A DNA stretch of 64,000 nucleotides from Paenibacillus puerhi (lineage in GTDB: Bacteria > Bacillota > Bacilli > Paenibacillales > NBRC-103111): the NCBI RefSeq assembly GCF_009846885.1, contig NZ_WUWM01000007.1, positions 1 to 64,000 on the forward strand. Reading direction: 5' to 3'. The notes under the pieces were generated by a model. It ran no database searches, was not told where the DNA came from, and saw only the letters and a program-made list of their open reading frames with translations. The position numbers and the translations under genes were made by a program. Shown one piece after another: positions 26,411 through 35,616 of this stretch (position 1 is the stretch's first letter; every line of letters begins with the position of its first letter).

Positions 26411-27247
26411 TTACCCTTTTACCGAGCCTGCCGTGATGCCTTCGATAATATATTTCTGCATCGACAGGAAGAAGATAATGATCGGAATAACGCCCAGGAC
26501 CAGGGCGGCTAGTGCCAGATCCCATTGCTTCGTATATTGACCGAAGAAGGAATACGTCGCCAGCGGAATGGTCCGCAGATCCGGGCTGTTCAAGACAAGC
26601 AGCGGCAGCAGGAAGTCATTCCAGATCCACAGGCTGTTAAGCAGTACGATCGTAACCGACATCGGCTTCAGCAGCGGGAACACGATCCGCCAGAACACCC
26701 CGTACGGCGAGCAGCCGTCTACCCGGGCCGACTCCTCGATTTCTTTGGGAATCGACTTGATGAAGCCGTGATACAGAAATACGTTAAGCGACACCCCGAA
26801 GCCGAAGTAACAGATGATCAGACCGAGGCGGCTGTCCATTAGTCCGACCTGGCTGGCTACCTTAACCAGCGGAATCATGATCGACTGAAACGGAATGACC
26901 ATCGCCGCGACAAAGGCCAGAAACAGCAGGTTATTGAAACGCGACGGATAGCGAACCAGGCGGTAGGCTGCCATCGAGCTGATGACGACCAATCCGATGT
27001 TGCTGATCAGGGTGATGAGCAGGGAGTTGCTGAACACCCTTGGAAATTTCATGATCGTCCACACCTTGCTATAGTTCGCCAGGTTAAAGGATTGTGGCAG
27101 GTTAGACGAGTTGACAAGCAGCTCCCCGAACGTTTTCATCGAGTTCACGATAACGAAGTAGAAAGGAACCAGGAACAGCAGACCGAGGATGATGGCCAGC
27201 ACTTCCAGCGAGAACAAGCGGAAATTGTAGCTCTTGGTCGTCTCCAT
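26411..27247 (-). CDS. Sugar ABC transporter permease (MalG-like)
   Basis: 278 residues, six membrane helices. The EAA loop reads EEIESARVDGCSPYGVFWRIVFPLLKP without gaps (near residue 180), the contact site for the ATPase. The N-terminus has the usual long first helix before a periplasmic loop. Pairs with the MalF-like permease that overlaps its start (TGATG). Imports a sugar of unknown identity together with the lipoprotein encoded after it. Confidence 0.93.
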   Translation of the reverse strand: METTKSYNFRLFSLEVLAIILGLLFLVPFYFVIVNSMKTFGELLVNSSNLPQSFNLANYSKVWTIMKFPRVFSNSLLITLISNIGLVVISSMAAYRLVRYPSRFNNLLFLAFVAAMVIPFQSIMIPLVKVASQVGLMDSRLGLIICYFGFGVSLNVFLYHGFIKSIPKEIEESARVDGCSPYGVFWRIVFPLLKPMSVTIVLLNSLWIWNDFLLPLLVLNSPDLRTIPLATYSFFGQYTKQWDLALAALVLGVIPIIIFFLSMQKYIIEGITAGSVKG

Positions 27248-28131
27248 CAGGCTTCCACCTCCTTGCTCTTCGTAACTCTCACCTGAATCATAGTAATGAT
27301 TGCGACCACGATGAAGAAGAGAAATGCTTTGGCCGTTCCAAGACCGTATCTGTTGTTACGGAACGCTTCTTCATAAATATTCAGCGCGACCGACTGGGTC
27401 GAGTTGAACGGTCCGCCTTGCGTCAGCGAGACGTTCAGGTCATACATCTTGAACGCCCACGAAATCGTGAGGAACAAGCAGACGGTGACCGATGGCATGA
27501 TCAGAGGCAGTGTGATGTTCCGCAGGGACTGCCAGCGAGTGGCACCGTCGATGTAGGCCGCTTCCTGCAGCTCCTTCGGAACGTTGGCCAAGCCCGCGAT
27601 ATAGATGACCATCAGGTAGCCCGCGTGCTGCCAGACGCTGACGATAATAAGCGCCCAGAAAGCCGTCGGCGCATCTCCGAGCCAGGGAAGCTGGAAAAAT
27701 CCAAGTCCGGTCAGCTCTCCGATGTTCGCGAAGCCTTTGACAAAAATAAATTGCCAGATAAACCCGAGCAGCAGACCCCCGATCACGTTCGGCATAAAAA
27801 ATACCGTGCGGAGCGCGTTTCTGGTTTTCAGCGCCTGCGTCAGCAGCAGGGCCAGCCCGAAGCCGACCACATTGGAGATCACCACTTCGGTCACGGTAAA
27901 TCTAGTCGTGAACCAGAACGATTTATGAAAATCCTTATCGTTCACCATAATCTGCTTAAAGTTATCGAAACCGACCCATTTCACATGAGAGGTTACCCCA
28001 TTCCATTCGGTGAACGAGTAGTACATGCTCATGAGGAAGGGCACTAGCACAATGATGCTAAAAAAAACGAAAGCCGGCCCGACGAACACGAGCTGCTGCA
28101 GCGCTGTAGAAAACCGCTGGTTTGCCTTCAT
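27247..28131 (-). CDS. Sugar ABC transporter permease (MalF-like)
   Basis: 294 residues with six membrane helices. The EAA loop is KELQEAAYIDGATRWQSLRNITLPLIMP near residue 195. First gene of the permease-permease-binding protein operon. ATG start with AAAGGAGGAGG. It is divergent from the YesM-type kinase gene, which probably controls it in response to the transported sugar. Confidence 0.93.
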   Translation of the reverse strand: MKANQRFSTALQQLVFVGPAFVFFSIIVLVPFLMSMYYSFTEWNGVTSHVKWVGFDNFKQIMVNDKDFHKSFWFTTRFTVTEVVISNVVGFGLALLLTQALKTRNALRTVFFMPNVIGGLLLGFIWQFIFVKGFANIGELTGLGFFQLPWLGDAPTAFWALIIVSVWQHAGYLMVIYIAGLANVPKELQEAAYIDGATRWQSLRNITLPLIMPSVTVCLFLTISWAFKMYDLNVSLTQGGPFNSTQSVALNIYEEAFRNNRYGLGTAKAFLFFIVVAIITMIQVRVTKSKEVEA

Positions 28132-28374
28132 GGGAACCTCCTCCTTTTCTTCTGTATTAAACTCTGCATTCCATTAATAAACTATACCTTAAGTATAAAA
28201 AACCTAGAGTGCCTTGAACACGCAATCTCGTGACGTAACAGGTGGAATTTATTGATTATTGTTGATACAATTAATGCTTGAATGTTGATGCCTGGGACGA
28301 GCCTTCCTTCGGAAATGCACCGGCCCTGCGCTTACGACGCCGCTTTCCTTCGGAAAGCATGGAGGAGGTTTCCC

Positions 28375-30180
28375 TTGATCCGCAACAGTATCCGCAACAA
28401 GCTGATCTTGTTCCTGCTGGCCGCTACGCTGCTGCCGCTCTCCACTTCTATCATCGTGACCTATCTCGTAACCGAGCGTCAGGTGATCAAGGAAACCATT
28501 CAGACGAACTCCAACCTGATCTATCAGGGCAAGACCAATCTGGTCAATTACCTGGAAGGGATCAAGCAGGCCTCCCTGCTCATCTATAACGACACCTCTC
28601 TTTACGGGGTAGTGGAGGAAGGTGCGGTCTCCTATATCAGCCGGAGCGAGATTGTGCGGGGTCTTCAAAGCATCACCAACACGATCAAGGAAATTCATCA
28701 AGCCTATCTATATATCAAGAAGACCGACAAATCCTATTTATATACGAAAGGCAATCTGAACGCCCGCGTGGAAGGGGAGACCAAGTACATCCCCGACATC
28801 GGGAAGGGCGATCTTAGTATCGAGCCGACGCATCCGAGCCATACTTACGGCATTCAGCCCGTCAATGTGCTGCCAAGCTCCGTCGTCTTCACTTTGCATC
28901 GCTCCATCCTGAACTCTCTGACGATGGAGGAGCTGGGCACGATTTCGCTCGATGTCAGTATCGGCTTTATCAATTCGATCGGCGATCAGCTCTATTCCCA
29001 AGGCGAGGAGCTGTACGTGCTGGACGGCCAAGGGACGGTCGTCTATGGGTCTAGGCCCGTCTTCCGCGGGAAAAAGCTGGACGAGCCCTGGGTAAGGGAG
29101 CTGCTTGCCCGAGAAGACACGAGCGGCAGCTATGAATGGAGCGACTCGGCCTTCAAGGGCATTCAGATCTACGAACGCATCGAAGACCCCTCTGTGACTT
29201 GGACGATCGTCAAACGAATCCCCTATGAACTGCTCTATCAGCATGCCCGGCAGCTCACCTTCGCCAACGCCTTGATATTGGTGCTGTTCATGGTCATCGT
29301 CATAGCGGGCACCGTGTTTATTTCGTTCAAGTTCACCGCTCCGATCAAGAAGCTGCTCGGCTACATCGGCAAGATCCAGACCGGCAACATGGAGGTCGAT
29401 ATCGACGTCAAAGGCAATGACGAGTTCGCCATCCTCGCGCATCGGTTCCGGATCATGATGCAGACGATTAACCAATTGATCACCAAGGAGTACAAGCTGG
29501 AGATCGCCAATAAGACCAATCAACTGAAAGCTCTTCAGGCCCAGATCAACCCGCACTTTCTGTATAATGCCCTGCAATCCATCGGAACGCTGGCTCTTCA
29601 GCACGAGGCGCCGAAGGTCTATTCGCTGTTGTCCTCGCTCGCCAAAATGATGCGGTACGGGATGAATACGAACGAATCGATCGTTCCGTTAAAAAAAGAA
29701 CTGGATTATGTCCGCTCTTACTTGCAGCTGCAGCAGCAGCGGTTCGCAAGCGAGCTGGACGTGGACTATAGCATCCAGGAGGAGGCCGCCCATATCCTGG
29801 TGCCCAAGATGATCGTGCAGCCGCTCGTTGAAAATTATTTCAAGCATGGCTTTGACCCCCGCACTCAGACGGGGCGCATCGCCATCCGGGCCAGCTGCGA
29901 CGACTCCGGACAGCTTATCCTGGATGTGTCGGACAATGGGAGAAGCATCGATGAAGAGCAATTGGCTGCGCTGCGGCTCAATCTCAAGCAGCCGACCGAC
30001 TCCGTCGGAGAGATGGACGGCATCGGACTGCAAAATGTGCTGGCCAGGTTAAAGCTTTATTACGACAACGAGGCTCATATGCGTCTAGAACGGAAAGGCC
30101 CGCTCGGCGGATTTCAGGTTACGCTCGTAATCCCCGGCAAGCGAAAGGAAGAGGATATGCATGATCGCGATGATCGTTGA
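28375..30180 (+). CDS. YesM-type sensor histidine kinase
   Basis: 601 residues from a TTG at 28375, chosen because GGAGGAGG precedes it and because it gives the usual MIRNSIRNKLILFLLAATLLPL first helix; upstream frames read noncoding DNA. Two membrane helices (about 10 to 32 and 300 to 320) flank an extracytoplasmic sensor region, then HAMP, then a YesM-class kinase domain with ALQAQINPHFLYNALQ, where the His is the phospho-acceptor, and DNGRSIDE plus DGIGLQNVLARL in the ATPase domain. It forms a pair with the AraC-type regulator overlapping it and is divergent from the sugar ABC operon. Confidence 0.93.
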   Translation: MIRNSIRNKLILFLLAATLLPLSTSIIVTYLVTERQVIKETIQTNSNLIYQGKTNLVNYLEGIKQASLLIYNDTSLYGVVEEGAVSYISRSEIVRGLQSITNTIKEIHQAYLYIKKTDKSYLYTKGNLNARVEGETKYIPDIGKGDLSIEPTHPSHTYGIQPVNVLPSSVVFTLHRSILNSLTMEELGTISLDVSIGFINSIGDQLYSQGEELYVLDGQGTVVYGSRPVFRGKKLDEPWVRELLAREDTSGSYEWSDSAFKGIQIYERIEDPSVTWTIVKRIPYELLYQHARQLTFANALILVLFMVIVIAGTVFISFKFTAPIKKLLGYIGKIQTGNMEVDIDVKGNDEFAILAHRFRIMMQTINQLITKEYKLEIANKTNQLKALQAQINPHFLYNALQSIGTLALQHEAPKVYSLLSSLAKMMRYGMNTNESIVPLKKELDYVRSYLQLQQQRFASELDVDYSIQEEAAHILVPKMIVQPLVENYFKHGFDPRTQTGRIAIRASCDDSGQLILDVSDNGRSIDEEQLAALRLNLKQPTDSVGEMDGIGLQNVLARLKLYYDNEAHMRLERKGPLGGFQVTLVIPGKRKEEDMHDRDDR

Positions 30181-31783
30181 CGATGAGAAGCATGTGCGGG
30201 ATGCCATCAAGCTGCTCGTGCCATGGTCCAAATTCAATATTAACAAGGTGTACGAAGCCCAGGACGGCGAGGAAGCCGTCAGGCTGATGCAGGTTCATCG
30301 CCCGAACCTGGTGTTTACCGATATGATGATGCCGCTGATGGACGGCAAGGAGCTGATGGTTTGGCTTCATGAACATCTACCCGCGGCCAAAACCATCGTG
30401 ATCAGCGGACATGAAGAATTCGATCTGCTGCGTCATGCGATCAAGTACGGCGGCGTGGACTACATCTTGAAGCCGATAGACGCCGAGCAGCTGACGGAGA
30501 CGGTATCCCGAGCCGTCGAGCTGCTGCGCAAAGAGGAAGCCCAACGGCAGCAGCAGCAGGATCAAACGATCGAAATGAACCAGATCAAGCCCGTTTACTG
30601 GGACACCATCTGGTCCAACCTGGTGACGGAGCCCAAAGCCTTTGACAAATATGCCAAGGAAATCGCTGAAGAATACGGACTCGGGCCTCAGACGAGGCCG
30701 TGCCGTCTGGCCGTGCTCAGTCTCGATACCATTAGCGGCAAGCTGAAGAACAGCTTCTGGTCCCAGTGGGATCTTGTTTTCTTCTCTCTGATGAACGTAT
30801 GCAACGAAGTGCTTACGGAGAGCCGTGACGAGCGGATCGGCGTCGCTTTCCGATACTGGAACAATGACCAGGAAATCGTGCTGCTGCTGTGGGACGGGCT
30901 GGAGCAATCGAACGCCCTGCTGCAGCATATTCAGACCTGCATCCGTACCACGTTCCAAAGCTCGCTGGATATGGGGGTGAGCGGTCAGCTGGCCTTCCCC
31001 GATGCGCTTCGCGAAGCTTATACGGAGGCCAAGCTTGCCCTTCGGCGGCGTAATCTGCTTGTTAAGGATAAGCGGATACATGAATACAAGGACAGCGTCG
31101 CGCATGCTCCCGCCTTGCTGTCGATGAACGAGCATGCCGAGGGCATCCGCCTCGCCGTTCGAAGCGGGAGTGAGAAGCAGGTCCGCAAGGCGGTCGGGGA
31201 ATGGATGCAGACCGTCCGCGGACTGCAGACCATTGACAGCGAGCAGCTTGAACAGTGGTGGCATGAATACAACGGCTACAAAAAGCGTTGGTTGAACGAA
31301 TGGTTTGGAGATAACCTGCCCGCCGGGCGTCCTGAGGACGAGCCCCGCTTCCATGTGCCAACCGATGACGAAGGTAGGCTCGCGCTAGAGCTGTGGGAGC
31401 AGCAGCTTGTACGAAGCCTGACCGAGCTGTCCAAGCAGCTGCTCCAATCCCAGCGGCAGGAAAGCAATGTCATTTTTGAAATAGCTGCCTATATCCGCAA
31501 TCATTATCACCAGGATATAACCCTGCAGGAGATCGCTAACCACTTTTACTTGAGCCGTGAATATATTTCCCGCAAATTCAAACAGGAATTCGGTGAAAAC
31601 TTATCTGACTATTTGAGCGGCATTCGCATGGAGAAAGCTAAATTGCTACTGCTTAACCCCCATCTGCGCATTTCTCAGATTGCTGCTATGGTGGGGTACG
31701 ACGATGAGAAATATTTCAGCAAAGTGTTCAAGAAAATGGAAGGCGTCTCTCCGAACGAATACAGGAAGGGGAGAGAGTCTTGA
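30161..31783 (+). CDS. YesN-type AraC-family response regulator
   Basis: 540 residues. The receiver domain starts MIVDDEKHVRDAI, with phospho-acceptor Asp in NLVFTDMMMPLMDG and a Lys in YILKPID. A long middle region (about 130 to 430) precedes two C-terminal AraC helix-turn-helix motifs (ITLQEIANHFYLSREYISRKFKQ and RISQIAAMVGYDDEKYFSKVFKK). It overlaps the kinase by 20 bases. It probably activates the divergent sugar transporter and perhaps the downstream glycosidase genes. Confidence 0.94.
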   Translation: MIAMIVDDEKHVRDAIKLLVPWSKFNINKVYEAQDGEEAVRLMQVHRPNLVFTDMMMPLMDGKELMVWLHEHLPAAKTIVISGHEEFDLLRHAIKYGGVDYILKPIDAEQLTETVSRAVELLRKEEAQRQQQQDQTIEMNQIKPVYWDTIWSNLVTEPKAFDKYAKEIAEEYGLGPQTRPCRLAVLSLDTISGKLKNSFWSQWDLVFFSLMNVCNEVLTESRDERIGVAFRYWNNDQEIVLLLWDGLEQSNALLQHIQTCIRTTFQSSLDMGVSGQLAFPDALREAYTEAKLALRRRNLLVKDKRIHEYKDSVAHAPALLSMNEHAEGIRLAVRSGSEKQVRKAVGEWMQTVRGLQTIDSEQLEQWWHEYNGYKKRWLNEWFGDNLPAGRPEDEPRFHVPTDDEGRLALELWEQQLVRSLTELSKQLLQSQRQESNVIFEIAAYIRNHYHQDITLQEIANHFYLSREYISRKFKQEFGENLSDYLSGIRMEKAKLLLLNPHLRISQIAAMVGYDDEKYFSKVFKKMEGVSPNEYRKGRES

Positions 31784-32220
31784 ATACTCCGATTGAACCA
31801 TCGATGGACCGAGGGCGGGAGCTTCCCGTCCGCAAGGGAAAGCCGCGAGCCTCGCGCGCGCGGACCTATATCTTGCTGCTAGTGATCTGGGGAGCTCTCG
31901 TCGTTCTGGGCGGCTGGGGGGCCAAGGTGTATACCGACCGCTTGCAGCAGCAGATGAAGGCGGACATCTCGGCGCAAACCGAGGCTCAGCTTGCCCAAAT
32001 CTCCCAGCAATATCAGAATCAGATCGGCGATCTGCAAACTCAGGTAAGCTCGGAGATGAAGCAGCTCCAAACGAAGATTGATGCGGTCAATGAGCTGCTT
32101 TCCTTCACGAAGGACAGCGCCAGCAGCAAGACGGATAACAGCAACCAGCTGTATACCCAGCTCGCCGAGGTGACCAAAAAATTGGACGAGCTGAAAAAGC
32201 AGCTCGATGCGCTTCAGTAG
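31780..32220 (+). CDS. Single-pass membrane coiled-coil protein, unknown
   Basis: 146 residues from a TTG whose last two bases form part of the regulator's stop (TTGA overlap), with GGGGAGAG upstream. A basic cytoplasmic N-terminus (KGKPRASRARTY) is followed by one membrane helix (about 29 to 48, ILLLVIWGALVVLGGW) and then a long glutamine- and lysine-rich coiled coil running to the C-terminus, probably outside the cell. No family recognised. Translational coupling to the regulator and the secreted glycosidase after it suggest a role in sensing or holding the glycosidase at the cell surface. Confidence 0.7.
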   Translation: MNTPIEPSMDRGRELPVRKGKPRASRARTYILLLVIWGALVVLGGWGAKVYTDRLQQQMKADISAQTEAQLAQISQQYQNQIGDLQTQVSSEMKQLQTKIDAVNELLSFTKDSASSKTDNSNQLYTQLAEVTKKLDELKKQLDALQ

Positions 32221-32231
32221 GGGGGATAAGG

Positions 32232-33314
32232 ATGACTCTCAATCCTATTCAGCGTATTAACCGGCTTATGCTGCTTGCCCTCGCTCCCTTTCTGGGGGCT
32301 CTGGGGCTTCTGCTCTGGAGTCAGCCCTCCGTACAGCTCGATAAGCCGCAGGATCGCCCGGCCGTTAGCCTGCAGCAGCAAGAACTCGTAAGGGAGGCGC
32401 TATCCAAGCTGGACCTCGCGGCCAGCGATGCCACCCTGACGCGCTCCACGATTCAGAAGTACTACGAGCTGTACGCCAAGAGCGCGGAGGAAGCCGCCCG
32501 CATGTCGAAGCTGGCAGATAGCGCGGCTGCGCGGCCTGCCGCGGTCTTCGACTCCCGCATAGCAGCCAAGCTTGGGGGCAAGGTGACCCGTTCCGCCAGC
32601 TCCGGCAACATTGACCTGAAGCTGTATACCTTCTCCGAGGAACGCTATCGGGGCTATGCGTTGAAAGTCAACCTGAAGTCAGACAAAGGCATGAAGATGG
32701 TGCTTGGGGAAGATAAGGTCGGAGGCAGTGAAACCACGATGCAAGCCGTTAGCCGCTACGGCGCCATTGCCGGCGTCAATGCAGGTGGCTTCGCCGATGA
32801 CAATCGTACAGGCAAACGGTATCCGCTGAGCACGACCGTACTCGGCGGCAAATACGTATATGGATTTGAACCGACCTTCGATAACCTGACCTTTATTGGG
32901 CTAAGCACCGACCGCAAGCTGATCGGCGGAAAATTTGACAAGCAGGAGGATTTGGACAAGTTAAAGCCGGCCTTCGGAGCTACGTTCGTACCTATCCTGC
33001 TGCAAGGCGGCAAGAAACAAATTATTCCCTCCCAGTGGGTGAACTCTCCTGCACGTGCGCCCCGTACGGTCGTAGGCAGCTTTAAGAACGATCAGCTGTT
33101 GTTTGTTGTTACGGATGGATATGACGAAAACGGCAACTCGGGGGCAACCCTTGCCGAGCTGCAGGACAAGCTGGCCGCTCTCGGGATCAAGGATGCGTAC
33201 AATCTGGATGGCGGAGGGTCCTCCAGTCTGATCTTCGACGGACAGGTCATCAACCGGCCGTCAGACAAAGGCAAGCTGCGGAAACTTTCTACTCATTTTT
33301 TATTTTTTAAATAA
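32232..33314 (+). CDS. Secreted phosphodiester glycosidase (NAGPA-like)
   Basis: 360 residues. A membrane anchor or signal helix lies at about 12 to 30 (LMLLALAPFLGALGLLLW). The C-terminal two thirds is a DUF2233/NAGPA domain: YGAIAGVNAGGFAD near 180, RAPRTVVG, LLFVVTDGYDENGNSGATLAELQ, and YNLDGGGSSSLIFDG near 325, all family signatures. Family members cleave the phosphodiester that masks sugars (GlcNAc-phosphodiester) or act on wall teichoic and exopolysaccharide phosphodiesters. It lies eleven bases after the coiled-coil gene, in the YesM/YesN operon. Confidence 0.88.
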   Translation: MTLNPIQRINRLMLLALAPFLGALGLLLWSQPSVQLDKPQDRPAVSLQQQELVREALSKLDLAASDATLTRSTIQKYYELYAKSAEEAARMSKLADSAAARPAAVFDSRIAAKLGGKVTRSASSGNIDLKLYTFSEERYRGYALKVNLKSDKGMKMVLGEDKVGGSETTMQAVSRYGAIAGVNAGGFADDNRTGKRYPLSTTVLGGKYVYGFEPTFDNLTFIGLSTDRKLIGGKFDKQEDLDKLKPAFGATFVPILLQGGKKQIIPSQWVNSPARAPRTVVGSFKNDQLLFVVTDGYDENGNSGATLAELQDKLAALGIKDAYNLDGGGSSSLIFDGQVINRPSDKGKLRKLSTHFLFFK

Positions 33315-33338
33315 CGGTTCCGTGTTCACAGATTTATT

Positions 33339-33388
33339 CGTTTTCTTTTGAATTATACGTTTTCTTTTGAGGGCGGGTTGGTTATAAT
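33339..33388 (+). promoter_or_regulatory. Direct repeats plus TATAAT upstream of a small gene
   Basis: Two exact copies of CGTTTTCTTTTGA (33339 to 33351 and 33358 to 33370) lie 19 bases apart start to start, followed by TATAAT at 33383 to 33388. No -35 hexamer stands at the right distance, so the repeats may be an activator site that replaces it. The promoter would serve the 32-codon gene at 33410. Confidence 0.5.
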
Positions 33389-33409
33389 ACGGGGTGGGAG
33401 GTGCTGAAC

Positions 33410-33508
33410 ATGTCCGCTACATTTTGGTTAGTCTTGACTGTATTCGTGTTGTTCATCACTGCGATGCTTACAGCTTCCTACAATGAAGACAAAACAAAGG
33501 GCCTGTAA
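33410..33508 (+). CDS. Tiny single-pass membrane protein, 32 residues
   Basis: ATG at 33410 with GGGAGGTG eight bases upstream and TATAAT at 33383. The product starts MSATFWLVLTVFVLFITAM, one hydrophobic helix with a short polar tail ending EDKTKGL. This is the size and shape of bacterial small membrane regulators such as MgtS-like or sporulation-linked peptides. It has its own promoter-like region and is followed by a strong hairpin, so it looks like an independent gene. No homologue recognised. Confidence 0.6.
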   Translation: MSATFWLVLTVFVLFITAMLTASYNEDKTKGL

Positions 33509-33523
33509 GCCGATGCATCAAAC

Positions 33524-33577
33524 GACGGGTTGGACGGAACGATCTTCAGCGTAACTGATCGTTTCGTCCAACCCGTC
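33524..33577 (+). terminator. Long hairpin after the 32-residue gene
   Basis: Two 21-base arms (33524 to 33544 and 33557 to 33577) are complementary except at one base, with a 12-base loop; the stem core is GACGGGTTGGACG. No long T run follows on either strand, so it may act by stalling or as a bidirectional barrier. Confidence 0.65.
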
Positions 33578-33657
33578 TCTGATCTTCATGGCCAGATCTA
33601 ACTCACTCCTAATGGATACATTTCGTATCACACTCCGGCGCTTTTAAAGGATTTCCT

Positions 33658-33819
33658 CTACGTTGCATCTCCACAACTATCGACCTTAATCTCATCCTCA
33701 GGCTTGTCTCTGACAATGTCATTCGAACTCAAGCTTCTCCATCGTTCAGCGTCCAAGCCCAATTGCTCGATCAACACATAGATATCCAGCTCAACAAGTT
33801 TCCGATTTCCCGTTGTCAT
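33658..33819 (-). CDS. Small acidic protein, 53 residues, unknown
   Basis: ATG at 33819 (TTGNRKLVELDIYVLIEQLG after the Met) with AAGGATGGG about eleven bases upstream; a second ATG at 33834 is in frame but too close to that site. The product is acidic and helix-prone (LDIYVLIEQLGLDAERW; ends DSCGDAT). No family recognised. It occupies an otherwise empty stretch between the 32-residue gene and the hydrolase-BTAD gene. A 6-bp inverted repeat GAATAT-TACC-ATATTC at 33877 to 33892 lies upstream. Confidence 0.45.
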   Translation of the reverse strand: MTTGNRKLVELDIYVLIEQLGLDAERWRSLSSNDIVRDKPEDEIKVDSCGDAT

Positions 33820-34047
33820 TGACGTTAGTCCCATCCTTTTTTAAAGCGGTTGATTTACTCCATTTCCCTTTATTGTGAATATTACCATATTCTCCGTTAC
33901 AAAAAGGTTACAGTTTACTCTTATTTACGCTCAAAAAGTTAGCTTTATTATTAGTTGGACAAATTTTCTGATATACTTGCTTAACATATAAGCCTTTTAT
34001 CCTATTTTATTCTTTGCACTGGCTGGCTATAGGAGGACTTTGGGCTT

Positions 34048-35613
34048 ATGTTTTTTTCATCACATGGCTATCCTATGTACTATGAATGGAGCGTTAACGA
34101 AAATCCCGAGGCCAAGACGATTGTACTCCTGCACGGAGCAGGGTTATCCTCTGCCATCTGGCAGCCGGTCACTCGGTACTTAACCAGCCTCTATTCCATC
34201 CTGGCTTATGATTTGGCCGGTCACGGACAAAGCGGCGATGATACCCGTCCGCTGTCTTTTGAAGCAATGGCAAAGGACCTGCACTTGCTGGTGAGATCGC
34301 TGGGGCAACAGCGTGTTGTCCTCGTCGCGCACGATACCGGTGCCTGCATAGCGGAAAGATATGCAGCTTTGTATCCGGCGGAGCTTGAATGCGTCGTTAT
34401 GCTCGCGCCTGTATGGCCGATACCGCTTGCGTCTATTCAGCAGCAGCTCCTAGCGAAACTTAATCAGTTGGAGCGTGCCGCCTCCATGAAAGAATATGCG
34501 ACTCTGCTGATTCCCTCGCTCAGCGCTGTACTCCCGGAGGCGGGAGGCGATGTCTACCGCGGCGTACAAGCGGCCATTGCCCGGGTTGCCAAGGACCTGT
34601 ACCGCCGTCTGGTCGAACTGTCCGCCTCGGATACTGGCATGCCGATGCCGGCATCTTTCCAGCGGCCGCTGCTGCTGATAGCGGGAGAACTGGACCCCTT
34701 CTTTCCTCCGGTTCTCGCCCATTTGATCGCTCAACTGGTCGGGGCCGCCTCGGTTCTTATCCTGCCCGATGCTTCCAATCTTGTTTTTGCCGATCAACCC
34801 CTCTACACGGCGGATTTCATTCACCGCTTTATTCAGAGGCAGACATCTGAGACTATCCGGAAAGCGAACCCGATAGAGCTGGAGCTCAGATCAACGTTCC
34901 GCTCATACTGGGAGGACAGACAGCCCCATGAGGTAACCAAGCGCCAGCATCTCCGTATTCGCTGCGTTGGCACCTTCGAGGTAAGCGTCGGCAATCGGAT
35001 GATCCAACAAGGCTGGAACACCAGACATGCGAAGAGTCTGTTGATCTACCTTGCCTTCCACCGTAGCGCCACCCGCGAGCAGCTGTGCGACGCGCTGTTC
35101 TCGGAGAAGGATTCCCCTAAAGCGATGAGCAACCTCCGCGTCTACTTGAGCCACTTTGCCAAGCTGCTCGAATCCGCAGAATCGGATATCCCTTGTGTGA
35201 CGATCGAACGAGATACCGTCAAGCTGAACTATGAGGTTGATTGCGATCTGATCGGTTTGTTGAAACAGCTCCATTTTGCTATGGATATGGGAGATAACGC
35301 TTACAGGCATTCTATGTGCCAGCTGCTGCTGGAAAAGCTCCAGGGCAATATATTGCCGGGATGCTATGATCCCTTCTCGCTGCAGCAAAAAGAAACAATC
35401 GAACATTTATGGGAGATCTTGTCTCTCTGGGCTGCAGACTACACCTGCAGACAGGGCTTGTATGCGGAAGCCGTATCGTTCTTGCACAGCGGGCTTCAGT
35501 ACTGTACAGGGGACGAACTCCAGTTCTACGACCGGCTGATCGAGATTTACAGACGCACGGGAAACGGAAAGGAATTGCGGAAGTGGAAGCGGATGAGGGA
35601 TAAATCCGTATAA
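34048..35613 (+). CDS. Degenerate alpha/beta-hydrolase fused to a BTAD-type regulator
   Basis: 521 residues. Residues 1 to 260 form an alpha/beta hydrolase: LLHGAGLSSAIW, YDLAGHGQSG, and the nucleophile elbow VAHDTG with Asp96 instead of Ser. The acid position is LDPFF (Asp216). The usual catalytic His is Asn244 in DASNLVFADQ. Residues about 305 to 400 form a winged helix typical of SARP/BTAD regulators (IRCVGTFEVSVG, WNTRHAKSLLIYLAFH, REQLCDALF), followed by a BTAD repeat region. The hydrolase part is probably a small-molecule sensor. ATG with AGGAGG. Soluble and monocistronic, with a terminator after it. Confidence 0.85.
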   Translation: MFFSSHGYPMYYEWSVNENPEAKTIVLLHGAGLSSAIWQPVTRYLTSLYSILAYDLAGHGQSGDDTRPLSFEAMAKDLHLLVRSLGQQRVVLVAHDTGACIAERYAALYPAELECVVMLAPVWPIPLASIQQQLLAKLNQLERAASMKEYATLLIPSLSAVLPEAGGDVYRGVQAAIARVAKDLYRRLVELSASDTGMPMPASFQRPLLLIAGELDPFFPPVLAHLIAQLVGAASVLILPDASNLVFADQPLYTADFIHRFIQRQTSETIRKANPIELELRSTFRSYWEDRQPHEVTKRQHLRIRCVGTFEVSVGNRMIQQGWNTRHAKSLLIYLAFHRSATREQLCDALFSEKDSPKAMSNLRVYLSHFAKLLESAESDIPCVTIERDTVKLNYEVDCDLIGLLKQLHFAMDMGDNAYRHSMCQLLLEKLQGNILPGCYDPFSLQQKETIEHLWEILSLWAADYTCRQGLYAEAVSFLHSGLQYCTGDELQFYDRLIEIYRRTGNGKELRKWKRMRDKSV

Positions 35614-35616
35614 GGG

